NCBI RefSeq assembly: GCF_051020985.1
Contig: NC_134999.1
Coordinates: 32,459,160-32,523,159 of the forward strand
Reading direction: 5' to 3'
DNA length: 64,000 nt
From: Nomia melanderi
Taxonomy: Eukaryota > Arthropoda > Insecta > Hymenoptera > Halictidae
The notes beneath the pieces are model-generated. The model worked only from the letters and a program-made list of their open reading frames with translations. It did no database searches and was not told where the DNA came from. The translations under genes were made by a program, and so were the position numbers. Shown piece by piece: positions 47,468 to 59,400 of the stretch. Every line of letters starts with the position of its first letter. The stretch's first letter is position 1.

Positions 47468-47768
47468 ACCGCTACACACAGTAGGAGGAGGCGGAGGCCG
47501 GTGGAGGAAGAGGTGGAGGCGCGGCTCGGATGGACGCGGAAATTTAAAACCTGATCAATTGATAGGACGGAATGAAAAAAGTAGGGTTGTGGGGTTGCGA
47601 GGGGTGGCGGGCGGGCGGCGGTGTGTGTGCCACGGAGGAGAGAGTGGGCGCCACGGCGCATCGGCAGTGGTGAGGCGGGTTGGAAGCCTGTAGGACCGTG
47701 GTAGGTGGTTTGAGGGTGGTGCGCGCGGGCGTGCGGGCGGGTACACACGGGGTACGCGGTGGCCCACG

Positions 47769-47820
47769 GCTGCGGCGGCGGTGGCGGTGGCGGTGGAGGC
47801 GGCGGCGCGGCGGCGGTGGG
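47769..47820 (+). repeat. GGC/GGT hexanucleotide-like repeat
   Basis: A run of GGCGGT, GGC and GAGGC units about 52 bases long, all on the G-rich + strand. Confidence 0.8.
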
Positions 47821-48809
47821 GCGGAAGGGTAAGGGGACGCGCGGAGAGCTGCGAGAGAGGCGGGTAGATGGGATTGCCGGGCATTATTCTGAAACGCGAA
47901 TTTGTTCATTTGTTTCTTCCCTCTGTATGCGCCGCGGCGTGTGTGCATCCTTTTATCGACTGAAATCCAGGCTTCGAATTACCGTGCAAATGATTTTTTT
48001 TTCGAGTGCGCACTCGCGCTCCTGCCCACCAACCCGCGGCCACCCCCTGTCCTGGCTATGGGTCTGGCTGTCTCTCCTGATCTGTCTCTGTTCCGTTGCC
48101 TCGTGTACCCCGTTTCTCGCCGCGCTCGTCTATCTGTCTCAGTCCCCGTTGTTTCTACCGATACCGCCCGATACTCTGTCTCGACCCCCCTCCCCCCGCC
48201 AGCGACAGCGCCGCGATAGGACTCAAAAGGAATTTAAAACCGGGGCCCGACGCCGTGGCCGCTGTTCTGCTACGAGATGACGCTCCCGCCGAACAAACGG
48301 AAAAGGGAGCACGGGATATTCCTCGCGACCAGCGTCCCGCTCCGCTGGGGGCCGCTTGTGTGTTACCCGAGTCCCGATTCCCGAAATACCATAACCATCC
48401 CTCACCGCGGCCCGCGAATATCCGACGATACGCACCCGGTGCGGTGGAGCTAGTCACACTGATGATGACGCCGGTGGAATTTTTCGGCCGCGCGTGGTGG
48501 TTTCATTCATCGCCTCTGGCGTGAATCATCATTCTGGTTTGTACGCTCGCGCTGTGGAGTTTCGCTGCTGGTCATTTTAGAGATATAGGTTGGGGTACTT
48601 GTGGAATGTGGAGACGTTTGCTGATTAAAATACGGTATCCAATTGAGTAAGAATTACAATTTCGATTTCAATCTACCGAAGGAATATCTTGGAGATTACA
48701 TTTTGCGATGGTTTAGAACGTGTTAAAGTTTGTAGATGTATGGCACAAAAGGAAATAGGTGAACAGGTTAAATTGTAGTATTTTCAGTGATCCGAACCAT
48801 AAATGAGCT

Positions 48810-50090
48810 ACTAAAAGTGTTACATAATACTGAGAACAATAAGGAACCAACTGTGAATAAATCTCAGTCGACAATGTCTACTACAAAATCATCAGCTTCA
48901 CAAGACGCCTCATTCCACCAACAGACATCACCGTAACTCTCCCGACCGATCATCCAATCGCAAGACCAACTGGACACATCCTACATCCACCATCCCCTGA
49001 TATAAATTACAATTTCCAGGACATTCCAAGCCCGTTCCCGGTCTCGTTAAAAGCGACCCCCGTATTTGGCGAGCCGGAGACAGTCTCGCTTAAATATTCG
49101 CGTTCGGTTGATCCGTGGAAACGCGGAAATCCGCGTAAGGAACTACTCCGGCGATGATGATTCCTTGGGTACGTTGCTTAACGATCGCGATCATCGCGGG
49201 GAGGGGTGCGCTCGGGGCGGGACACGGAACGACGTGTCCCCGGGAATGGACATTATTACGAGACGAACTGAACCATAGATAAACTTCCGGCGCACCAGAT
49301 CCAGAAACGGTGTGCGGGCAATATGAAACTCCTCGATCTAATATGGCTTGAGGCGGCGACGAAGCGTGACGTCACATCCGTCCCATCCACCGGTCATCTT
49401 GAATATTGAGTCGACCGCCGGCGGACCGGAAGTTATGAGATTCGGATTTCGTGCCCGATGCCCCGGTCCGCGTTGACTTCCTTTTCGGACCGATGAACGC
49501 CCGTTGAAACGGCCGACTTTCACTCCTCCTCCCGCTGCCCACCCCCCGCTGCCCCTCCCGCCGTCTCGATCGTTCGCCCCCTTTTGCGCGCTGCAACGCC
49601 GGACACGTCGGGCAAATGTTGCATTTCATCGAATTTCGTCGGGACCGCGGGATGCAATTGAATTATGCGGCAAGATACACTGGCCGGTGTCGCAATAAAC
49701 CGATCCCAGGAAGTAGACGCGGAGAACGCGGTTGCGGCCAGGAAATCACTTAATATTTGAGGACTTTGACTGGCGGGTGGAGAGTACGGTGGATATAACT
49801 TGTTACGGTCGGACTTCACCGTGATTGCTCGTCGGATAATTCTTGTATGATCCCGTTGATGATGGTAGCAATAAGAACGTCTCGGTTGGAGTATTTTTAT
49901 AAATGTATTTGGAATTCTGTTGGTCTGTGTTGTTGATCGTAGGTATTGAGATATTTTGTGCTGAGATGATTAAGAAGTTGTCGAGAATGTGAAATGTATT
50001 TTTAATAAGGGAACTAAGTGGTATTGTTTGCATTCAAGATGAAGGAGAACAATATTGGGGTTGGAGATTTGTTTAGTCTAATACCTAAGA
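48810..50090. other. GC-rich block with skewed flanks (core 49010-49760)
   Basis: The left flank 48810-49010 is A+C-rich; the right flank at 49921-49980 is 73% G+T (44 of 60). The core is CpG-rich with a C-rich patch near 49520-49590. Frames of 60-99 codons overlap on both strands. No gene. Confidence 0.7.
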
Positions 50091-51240
50091 ATTCCTCAGC
50101 CAAACATTCAAAACAATTTCCAATATATATATTTAAAAAATATTAAAATATATTCCAAGATACATTTAAAATATATTAAAATATATTCCAAGATATATTT
50201 AAAATATATTAAAATATATTCCAAGATACATTCAAAATTTTAACATTTCAATAAAAATAAACAAATTCCAAAATATCTTCAACAATAGAAACCGAAAGAA
50301 TAACCAAAGCACACTTCTCAAATGTTGAATATATGCATCCAGCCTGAACATAAGGCACAGAAGCATGCAAACCCGCGGAACAATCGGGCGAGCAGCTAAG
50401 GAACTTTTATTCGGACTCTAAATATTTGCCGGTGGTGGGCTACTGTTTGTCGAATTGATTACGCAGCGATGCGGCGGGGATCAGTCGATCGTAACCCGAC
50501 CATCAGGCCAAAAGGAATTTCTCGAAACCGAACGACGACGGAACGACGAGCGGCGCACGATACAAAAGCCGGCACGAAGTCGGCGAGCTCCCGGGGCTTT
50601 CCAATAATCTCCGGCTGAAAACGCGATTTATACGAAACGGTAAACTCAATAACGCAATTTCGTGAGGACACGCGGCGCTGACGGCACGGCCAAGCAATTT
50701 AAATAAACAAATTATAAATATTCGTCGCTGCGCGAGCCGTCTCAGCATGAATAATCATTACGTCTCGTAGATGGGAGGCAAGGTACTGGCCGATTCGATT
50801 GATTAAATTTTTAATAATTCATTTGCATTCGACCGCGCATACCTTCGTCCTCTCCTTCCCCCCCTCCCCGTTGAACCCCTCATTCTGCTAACCCCCTACG
50901 GTTCCCCGGAGTACGACGAAGCGACCGGTCCCTTTAATATATTTTTAAATTACATTTTTAATTGACGCAACAAATGAATTATCGATTGTTTCGTCCCGAT
51001 ACCGCTCACCCCGATGGGGTTATTACTAATGCGTCGTTCCAGTTATACGGTTCTTATTAAATACGCCGGTTAAGGCGGTGCGGTGCCGCTGCTTGAAATT
51101 AGCATGAAAATTGCGCGGCCATTAAAGTAAAGCGCGGCCAGGATTAAGATTTTATTTGGGTCGGCAAAGGGAAAGCGCGAAACTGCCCGAGATCGTTTCC
51201 CGCGTCTTCGGTATTTAATTTAGATTTCGGGGATCGTCTA
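50080..51240. other. GC-rich block with A+C-rich left flank (core 50370-51240)
   Basis: The left flank at 50221-50340 is 68% A+C (82 of 120) and contains the 33-base minisatellite. This flank starts immediately where the previous block's G+T-rich flank ends, so the sign of the strand bias changes abruptly near 50085 in AT-rich DNA. The right side after 51240 is AT-rich with little skew. Confidence 0.65.
50128..50241 (+). repeat. 33-base AT minisatellite, three full copies plus part
   Basis: Full units lie at 50128-50160, 50161-50193 and 50194-50226, each ending ATATTCCAAGA, and a partial unit runs to 50241. Adjacent units differ at only one or two positions, so the array is recent or kept uniform by slippage or conversion. 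Confidence 0.95.
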
Positions 51241-52640
51241 AGAAAAGTAATATCGTTTTCTAATTTGCATCGAAGTATTTCACTGTAGCACCGAATGTTG
51301 TCGTTTATTTTTCAGAATATTACTAAATGAAACATGTAAATATTCAAAGAACGTTAGAAAAAAATATTTTCAAGCTTGTAACGTTGGAAAAGGTCAAAGG
51401 ATGTAGACTACAAAATTTGACCCTCGTAGACTGTTATATTTCAATGAAAAACAAACTTTCACTTTTAACATTTTCTTTTATAGACCAATTAATAAACTAA
51501 ACAATAAATCAATCAATAAATCAATCTAATGTGACCAGCTTTTATTCTGGTTTCCGTGCAACTTTGATAATCCCTTATTTGTCTCATAACGAATGTAACT
51601 AAAACACCTGTCCTCGTTCACGATGGAAACATTAATTTCTCAAAACAATCACATTCCCACGCGACCGATGGTAAAATTATTCGCCTATCGTAATTGATGG
51701 ACGGTAAATCCGCTGATGAAGGGAAAGATTTGCAGAATCCGTAATGTCCTCGTCGGACTTTTAATGTTCAGAAGGCTAGTTCCAGTTTTCCCTTCGCGAG
51801 TAACGAGCAAAGTTACACTTAGTTAACGTTACTCAGTTGATTGCCCTTCCAATCGGCACGATGTTTGCAATCAGCCAGGTTTGATTAGGCTGGTTACAAA
51901 CCGTTCCCCGCTCGGCCGCTGCTCCGCCCGCCGGGTCCACCCGAAAGATATAAAACTACCCCTTTTTTCCCCCGGGGGCGAGTGTTTTCCGAAATTCGCC
52001 GCGGAAAAATAGCGCGAGCTCCGAGGTGATGGAAACTGCGAAAATTATTATACGTACGTTCCGGCGCGCGCGGCATCGTTTACTTCGCTGTTCGCGGGGG
52101 AAAAAATGGCGTTTCGATGGCGGCCGGCGCGAGGGGGCGAAGGTCGAAAAAAAATTCGAACGAACGATTCCCCGCGTTTTAATTCGACGTCCGCGTATAA
52201 CTACTTGTATTTACGGCTGCGCGGAACAACAACGAAAAAAAATGGTCGCGATTAATAAATGCGCGGCTTCGGATTCGCGGAGCATTATGCTCGGCGCGCG
52301 CCGCGCCCCCGGATGACTTATTACGGCCGCGCGTGTTTTTAATTCAGTGAGACAGAAATATTTAATTATGTTACAATCTCGCGAAATAATTCCTTTGTTA
52401 CGGTAATATTCCTCCATTGATCTTCGTGTCAGTTTCACTGGGAGCATTCGGGGGTTTTGTAAAAGGCGGGCGCAATCGAGTTATCCACGGCCATTAAGCA
52501 AAGTTTTAATGCGTGTAACGGCATTTTTCTCTGGTAATTAATGAGCGTAGGCCGAGCGCATTTCAATGTTTTAGTCCGTTTCCCAGCGTTTTTGCACCCT
52601 TAACGGGGGACACGGACTTTTAATCGATTCCCGCTTCTAA
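51240..52640. other. AT-rich stretch then GC block (core 51700-52640)
   Basis: 51240-51480 is AT-rich and featureless. 51480-51680 is A+C-rich and contains a two-unit AATAAATCAATC direct repeat near 51500-51525. The core is CpG-rich with several CGCG words near 52060-52110 and 52290-52335. The right side is weakly skewed. Frames up to 96 codons are not convincing. Confidence 0.55.
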
Positions 52641-53980
52641 CGTCGACGCCAGTGAACCAGGATTATCATAAATACTCGAAGTCCAATTCCTAAAGTTCCC
52701 GTTCTATTTCGTTTCACAAAATTTCGCGTATACCGCGAACAACGTATTCATCGTAATTATTCTTCTTTAAAAAACAATCTATCAATCTACTTCCACTTTA
52801 TCCAGAAAAATTCCATGACCCTCTGGCTTCCTCGAAAATAGCGCCCTCAGCTCGCGAGACTTACCCTCTAAATATCCAGCGGCGCAGCCACATAATTCTC
52901 CATACACGGGCGGAAAGAAGTCGTGGAAATTCTCATGTATGCGGATGCACATGTTCCTGCATAAATACATTAGGTCCGGCGAGAGGGTGTCGGACACGTT
53001 TTCATCCGAAACGGCGGCGAGAAAAATGGCGGGGCACGGAGTATATCGGCAGGGTATAAAAATGCCTATGAGGATACTTTGAATTTTACATGGTCGGACC
53101 CGGTCAACATTCAAATGAGCCGATATCGATCGATATTACACGGCGGGATATATGAGGGGAAACGGCCGAAGATGCAGCCGGCCGGTCGGTCATGCCGAAG
53201 GGTGGACCAGGCGAGGCCTTGAAGGGGTCGTGAAATGAGACGTTCTCGGATTCGCAAGGGACCAGACTGGTCCGAAAGGAACATCAAACCCCCAGCATTG
53301 GCCTTTCTCGAGGAACTGTCCGGCGTCCCTCCCACTTATTAGTGGGCGCTGGACGAAATACTCGAGTTCTATTACGAGGGACGACAGCTTCGTTAAAGGA
53401 AGGCTTCCAGACAATTCGGGCTGCGTTTATGTGCGCCCGATCATCTCTATAGCATCTACATTGATTCTCAAAGACCTCGGCTGACGTTCAGTTCGATTGC
53501 TGTCCCGGGAACTTTAGTCGAGCGTAAATTTGTGTTAAATTATAGACCAGTCTGCGCTCCGGAGAAATTAGAGCGATGTATTCGTCAGAACTCGACGCCG
53601 ACAGGAAATTGATTCCCAATATAATTTCCAAAGTCCGGTGTTCTCCTCTCTGTACCCTTTCTTCGAAGTTTGGACACTTGGACTGATGCCGGATCCCGCA
53701 ACTATCGGTTTTTCGGGGGTTTTTGGCGGAGGGTACAATGCCTCGAACGATGATCAAAGGGATCGTCGTGTTTCTGATGATCGTTGCTCTTTTCCGAGGG
53801 ATTTAGAATTGTTCTAATTGATGTTAATTGCCAATTAATGTTTCGAAGGGCAATGTTCTCCTTTACAGGATTCCTTCGAGAATTATATAGAATTTTAAAG
53901 CAGACATTTTTTAATAACGAATTTTGTAAGATTTATGAAAATAGATATTGTTTTCGGAAGGGGTTGATCCTTGAAATTAC
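52640..53980. other. Moderate GC block with skewed flanks (core 52830-53760)
   Basis: The left flank 52640-52830 is A+C-leaning; the right flank 53760-53980 is G+T-leaning. The core has less extreme base content than most blocks. It includes a perfect 14-base palindrome at 53123-53136 (ATATCGATCGATAT). A 110-codon minus-strand frame (52782-53114) contains several Cys but no recognised domain. Confidence 0.6.
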
Positions 53981-54480
53981 TTTCCTTTAAAGTACTATTA
54001 TGAAACAAGGATTCCTAGATATGTTAAAAATGCCATTTAATTAAAGGTATCGTTGTACCTATTTATATCTCGGCGATAGTAAAAACTGCTTTCACTACAT
54101 TCAAAACACAAGTGATTAAAGCAGGTAGAAGCAAGAAATTGATTGCGGATATAATTTTCAAAGTCCGATACCATCCTGCGATTGCCATAACCTCCGCTAT
54201 TTAAATGTAACCTGTGATTAATGCGTGCAACATACGTTGATACAGGAGATTACAGGATATTTGTTGAGACGTATGTTCTTTTTAGCGGGATTTGAAGTAC
54301 GCAAGCGAACGGGGAACGCAATTGCGGCGGTTCAAAGAGTTTACCTCTTGCGCCGGAGAAATTTTCTCGCAAATTACGGCCTCGTAAAGTTGCCGACTGC
54401 CGCAAGAAACGTATCCATTACAGGTTCCGACAAATACTATGCAGACGTGCAGTTTTTTCCATAGTTGCACGGGAATTACA
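53980..54480. other. AT-rich spacer
   Basis: AT-rich with frames of 73-79 codons overlapping on both strands at 54225-54503, neither recognisable. No repeat or regulatory element is supported. Confidence 0.5.
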
Positions 54481-55850
54481 CGAAGACACAACATTGTTTC
54501 CAATGTTGCAACCGCGGTATCCTACTCACCCCAAAAGTCCACCAAAAGAAAAAGCTTTAATTGCCTTGAAAATACTATCATCATTTTCACGGCAGAAACT
54601 AACAACCAACGTTGCAAAATAAATTATGAACAAAAAGATAACATCAAGAACATCAATTTTCACCCTCAACCCCTAACGATCATTTCCAGATGTCGATCAA
54701 TTAAACTACATTTAAATCCGATACTTCTGTCACATAAGATAATAAAAACACCGGCATAAAGATAACATTTTGCCAGTCGCAAAACTAGCGACAGAACGAA
54801 TAAATGTCTACGTCTCGTCAGACGGATAACTTAAATTTTCCAGCGGAACGCTGTAACACGGAACGTGACGAGTCCAAACATAATCGCGTAATAATTAACG
54901 CCGGCGCCGGCGCTAAATAGAATTTAATTAAACCGGTTGATCCCCTTTGAATTTTTCATCGAGCCCGCGGACAGTAGGAAACGTAAATAGTCCGTGAGCT
55001 TTTTAATCATTTCCCTCCAACGTGTCCGTTGGATACAAAGTTCGAGCGCGCGCGTCCATGTTGCTCGAAGGGAACAAAAACATTGCGCGGTACAACGCTG
55101 TCAAAATACACGATCCTCGCGGCCCGTCCCGCGGCTTCCACATTACGCGAACGTTAAATATTATTTTTGGAGGGACACATTTATTTGCGAATAAAAAATA
55201 GAGCTGTCTCGTGAATAAAGTGGAAGCCCGCGGAGCGTATTCCGCCGGGGCGCCTGTTGCTAAATATCCGCGCGGTCTCTCACTTCCCCCGGCATTTCGT
55301 CTGTACTTATTCACGCGCGCGCGCGCGTGTGCACACGTACACGCGATCGTACACGTGGATTGCCACGGAGAATGACACAGGCGCGGGCGCGAGGAAAGCG
55401 CGCACGTTAATTACTCGGTAAACAGTAATTATTTTTGAGAACGCGGTGAAAACGTTCTTTTTACGGGCCGCGACGATAAAACCTGGCATCGCGATTAACA
55501 TTTCAAACAGTATCGCATTACGCGAAACAATTAATATCCGCCCGAACGGTTCTTTGGGACACATGCGACAGGACCGGAGTTTATTAGTTTTGGAGGTTCT
55601 CCCGCTGACGTCCTTTGTTATTTCATAATTAAAGACAGCCGAATTTTGGACTGGAGTATTTTATTCAATTCCAGTACGCCAAGGGCTGCTCTATTCGCGC
55701 CTGCTCGTGAACGACGATGAAGGGAACGATGGCCGATCAGTGGTGTATAGATACTTATGCTCGTTTCGAGTGCAGCTTAATGTTTTCTGATAGCAGTATG
55801 TTATTATTCTTCGTGGAATTTAACGGTTCGTTATTATTCGTATGACAAGT
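54480..55850. other. GC-rich block with skewed flanks (core 54830-55620)
   Basis: The left flank 54480-54780 is A+C-rich, rich in ACA and CAA. The right flank 55620-55850 leans G+T. The core includes the palindromic GCCGGCGCCGGCGC words near 54901-54914 and a 33-base alternating run (55313-55345). Confidence 0.65.
55313..55345. repeat. 33-base alternating purine-pyrimidine run
   Basis: Uninterrupted alternation from A at 55313 to G at 55345, starting with CG units and passing into TG and CA units. Z-DNA-prone. Confidence 0.85.
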
Positions 55851-56960
55851 GTCCTCGTTCAAGGTCTACAAATTAGGATCAGTAAGGAATTCACAAAAAT
55901 GAGGAGTACGAAAGAACATCAATTAAAAGCAGACAACACGTCCTTCCATTTTCCTCCTAATAAAAAGCGAAAATCCCCAAACAATCCTTCGATAAAAAGG
56001 ACTCCGTCACGAATCGGCGAAATTCCAGCAGCTCCATCGACGCCGGAAGAGGAAAGCAAAAGCAATGAAAAATCCATGGAAAAAATAGAAATCAATCGGG
56101 AACACAGCGCCGATGCTTACTTACTTCCCTGTCCACTTAATAAGGGTAGAAAAGTGTCGGCATTATTCAAGCATCGGGGGGGAACTTAGTGAATTACGGG
56201 GCGCGGCCATTCAGCCCCGAAAAACCGCGCGGCCTGAAAGACGCATCGAAACGGTCCGGGGGGCGGGCGGGCGGTCGTACGGCCGCGCGTTTTTCGGCGT
56301 TTATACCCGGGGCTGGCGCGGCCAACAAAGGGACGCGAAACCAAAGAAAAAGAACCGGGGGAAAAAGGGAAAAAATCAAATTTTTTCGGTGGAGAGACCA
56401 GTATAACTGAATGCATTTACAGATATGTAGGATAAACGCGTATAGTGGCGCGGCGGCGCGCGTGCACACGTACACAGAAACATCCTCATACTGTCCAAGG
56501 GTTCTAGCGACACACGCGGCGGACAGGCTCGAGGGGGCCGCGCGCCCACCAACCCCTTCGCGTGCGTGCACGTACACGTGCACGCGCATCGAGACTACGT
56601 AACCACGTTAGCGAAGAGAATCTGGCCGCGGGGTACTTTTTAAAAATTCGTGATTTTAAAATTCGCGTTGGCAAACAGCGTCCCTCCCCACTACCGGCGC
56701 CACCTCCTCCTCGTCCTCCACCTTCCTCCTCCCTTCCACGCTCGATCCGTAGAGCCGCCACCCCTAGACCACCTATGCACCCTCTCCCTGGCCCCGGCGT
56801 TGGCTCTCCACCTGCGCCCCAATCTGCGCCCCCTCGTCACCGTTCCGACTCTTTTAGCTGCACTCACGCTCCCGACGGCGCCAATGGATGACAAAATATA
56901 AGCTCGAAGCCTGGATTCAATCAGAAATGGCGACGCCCCACGCGCCACACATACCCGATG

Positions 56961-57138
56961 CCCCTTTTATATATTCCTTCTTTTTTCCCCTCTCCGCTCC
57001 TTTTTTTTCCGCCGCTTCCTCCTTTTTTCCTCAGCTTTTTTCTTTTTCCCTCTATCACCCCTCCCCCCGCCGCCCCCGCCCGCCCGGCCGGCCTCTTCCT
57101 TTTTTTCCCCGGCCTGTTTTCTCGTTTTTTCGGTTCCT
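56961..57138 (+). repeat. Long polypyrimidine-rich tract
   Basis: About 178 bases overwhelmingly T and C, passing from T-rich to C-rich (57056-57095) and back, with only scattered purines. Potential triplex or splice-acceptor DNA, though no exon follows that I can support. Confidence 0.8.
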
Positions 57139-57488
57139 TTGTCGGCGGACCGGTTACGGTCGGCTTTCCCGGGCGGGGGTGCGCAAGCGGCCGGGGGCGG
57201 AGGGGGTGGCTCGACGACTCGATAAATAACCATAAGAACGCAGAGGACTCACTTTGTGAGGCGATATGAAGCGATCATACGTACGCTTTATCTCTCCCTT
57301 CCCGCTTCCGCCGTTGCCTGTCCACCGAACCACCATCGGCCACCCCCGAGCCCCCTCGGCTGGCGGTCCTCTGTGCTCCGCGGCTTTTTCAGCCTGTTTT
57401 CATGGGATGCCGGATAATTAAGCGATTGCTTTCAAATTCCGGGACGATGGTCTTTGACGGTGCGGCCTTTTTAAGAACCGCTCTTCGT

Positions 57489-57571
57489 ACTTCCTCTTTT
57501 TTTCTTCTGTTCCGTTTTCCTTCCTTTTTTTCTCTCTCCTCGACCCCCCCCTCGCCGCAGTTCTTTTTTTC
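57489..57571 (+). repeat. Second polypyrimidine tract
   Basis: T/C-rich run of about 83 bases. It contains a GCCGCAG|T acceptor-like end near 57560, but the downstream frame is short and low-complexity, so no exon is called. Confidence 0.7.
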
Positions 57572-58079
57572 GGGCCGCACACGACCAGCCGCCGGTCCGC
57601 GCCGCTTTTGGTAGGTCGAGTTTGGCTTGCGGCCGCAGGGATTAGGGACGGAAGGTGGCAACTGTTGATACGCCCGGGCGGGACGGTGAAATGTGGCCGC
57701 GTTATCCGGTCGCGCGCCCTCGTCGTTTCTACGTTGTTGCATTAAAATGATTATACGCGACGCGCGGACGCGCGCAGACGCTCGATGACGACGGACGGCT
57801 TGCCCTACATACTTCGACGCGTAGAAACGCGTGCGCTCTTTGTTTTCATCGTTCTCTCTTTGTCGCTATTCTTCGTTACTTTGTTCTTTCATCTCGGTTC
57901 GTTCCCTTCGCGAGATGCCTTTGATCCGTGCTTCTTCCGTTTTGGCTTGATTTCTCCGTTGTGCTTTCGGGATCGTGATTATTTCTATTTGGCCCGGTTG
58001 CGTGAATATTCTTTGGATTTTGATTTTAGGCAATCGTTCCTTTAATGTAGTTTGGTTTTTTAGTATGTATCGTCATAGG

Positions 58080-59400
58080 CGATACTTTGATAAATTGATT
58101 GGATCTCGCATTTTCGGAATTGAAATGTAATTAATTTTTAGTGTTGTTTATTTTATATCATCCACCGGAACGAATGAGTTATTATAGAATCGGATATTGA
58201 TTCTCGAAGAGAATGTCAGTTGATGTGAAAATCCATGTGCAATGTTCATCTCTAGATGCGTCGTTAATTCGGTAGAATTATTACTTCAATACACAGTAAT
58301 TTAATCACTTTGCATTCATCAATACCTACAGTATAACCTCGACCGTACGAAAGTAATAATTTCCGTTTTGAAATCAACCCCCTGGAACTTAATTTGACCT
58401 TTCCGTGGCGAGGGGTAGATTTAGAATATTCCCTTTGGCTGTACAGCGAAAAAACAGTTAATTTACTGTAGCAATAGACATTCTGTAATATTGAACATTC
58501 TGCTTTCAAGGCTCATCGATGCGTCGTTTCCATTTCTCCGTGTGCGTTGAATTTTTTAAAAGCGATATTACCTCGGACAAGCAGACCGTGGTTCCGCGGC
58601 GCGACGTGGAAATTCCTGCTTTTCTACGTTTGCGCCTTTCCAATTCCATTAACATCCGTTGTAATGCCGTGAAATTTCATAAGCGATGCCTTGGTCGATG
58701 CAAAAGTTGTTAGTCTTTCAGCCCGCGGTCCGCTCGCCGGCCGCAATAGTGGGCCGCGGGCACGGGGCCGCGGAAATAATTCAATAATCCACGGACACTT
58801 TTATTCCGCACTCGGATTTAATAAACCGGCAAAATAGATTTTATTATTTGCAATCACCATTGTGGCCCCGCAGTCTCGTTAGCTAGTTTTAATCTCGCCG
58901 CCGCAAATTCTCGCGCCCAGGATGCCACGGTAACGACATTAAAATGGCACTACGTACTTACAGCGGGGTCCCGGGGTTTATTCCCGTCTCCCTCAAGTCG
59001 CCATTTCCCTTTAATCGATGTCACGTCCCGCCCTAGAAAACCGTTTCAGTCCTCCGCCGCCTTTCCCAAGGATGAACTTCCAATAACGTGTTCCGCGGCG
59101 TTTTCTAGAGAAGGGTAATTAATACGGGGTTAGCGAAAATTATGACGACGACGCGATCGGGTTGGTCGGAAAGTTTTCTGATTTCTTCTTTAATCTTGCT
59201 TTCATATTATGACGAACGATTTTAAATAAACGAAATTTTGATAAAATGCTGTCTGATGAAATTACTAATAATCTAAAAAATGTGATCGAAATAAAATGAA
59301 ACTTGTCTTTGAATGTTCTTTAAAATTATGAGGAACCTTTTCGACCAATGTAACACATAATAAAAATATATAAATTCATCACTGAATTCCATTAATTATT
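58080..59400. other. AT-rich stretch with a moderate GC block (58520-59130)
   Basis: 58080-58500 is AT-rich with an 81-codon minus-strand frame that is not recognised. 58520-59130 is moderately GC-rich with complex sequence (GCCGCGG words among AT words) and no strong skew. 59170-59400 is AT-rich. Nothing is named. Confidence 0.5.

Larger units (their letters stand above)
45830..48620. other. Largest GC-rich block, possibly double (core 46120-48520)
   Basis: The left flank 45830-46120 is A+C-rich and the right flank from 48520 is G+T-leaning. Inside, C-rich DNA (46500-46565), a CG/GGGC stretch (46680-46726), G-rich DNA (47090-47880), a short T+G-rich dip (47880-48000) and C-rich DNA (48010-48430) follow one another, which suggests two adjacent blocks. 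Microsatellites, quadruplex motifs and alternating runs are concentrated here. Frames up to 173 codons overlap in all registers and read as homopolymer-rich protein. No gene is called. Confidence 0.7.
55860..58080. other. Large GC-rich block with skewed flanks (core 56130-57800)
   Basis: The left flank 55860-56130 is A-rich and A+C-leaning, and a 115-codon Lys/Pro/Ser-rich frame there (55842-56189) reflects that. The right flank 57800-58080 is T- and G-rich. The core alternates G-rich (56240-56400, 57160-57210) and pyrimidine-rich stretches. A CpG-rich alternating patch is at 56450-56590. No gene is called. Confidence 0.7.

Noticed and set aside
55842..56189. 115-codon Lys/Pro/Ser/Glu-rich frame that reads like a disordered protein
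   Set aside because: The A-rich left flank of a GC block gives this composition by itself; no start context, domain or splice partner supports it.
57555..57562. Acceptor-like GCCGCAG after a pyrimidine tract
   Set aside because: The downstream frame is short and low-complexity; no exon can be supported.
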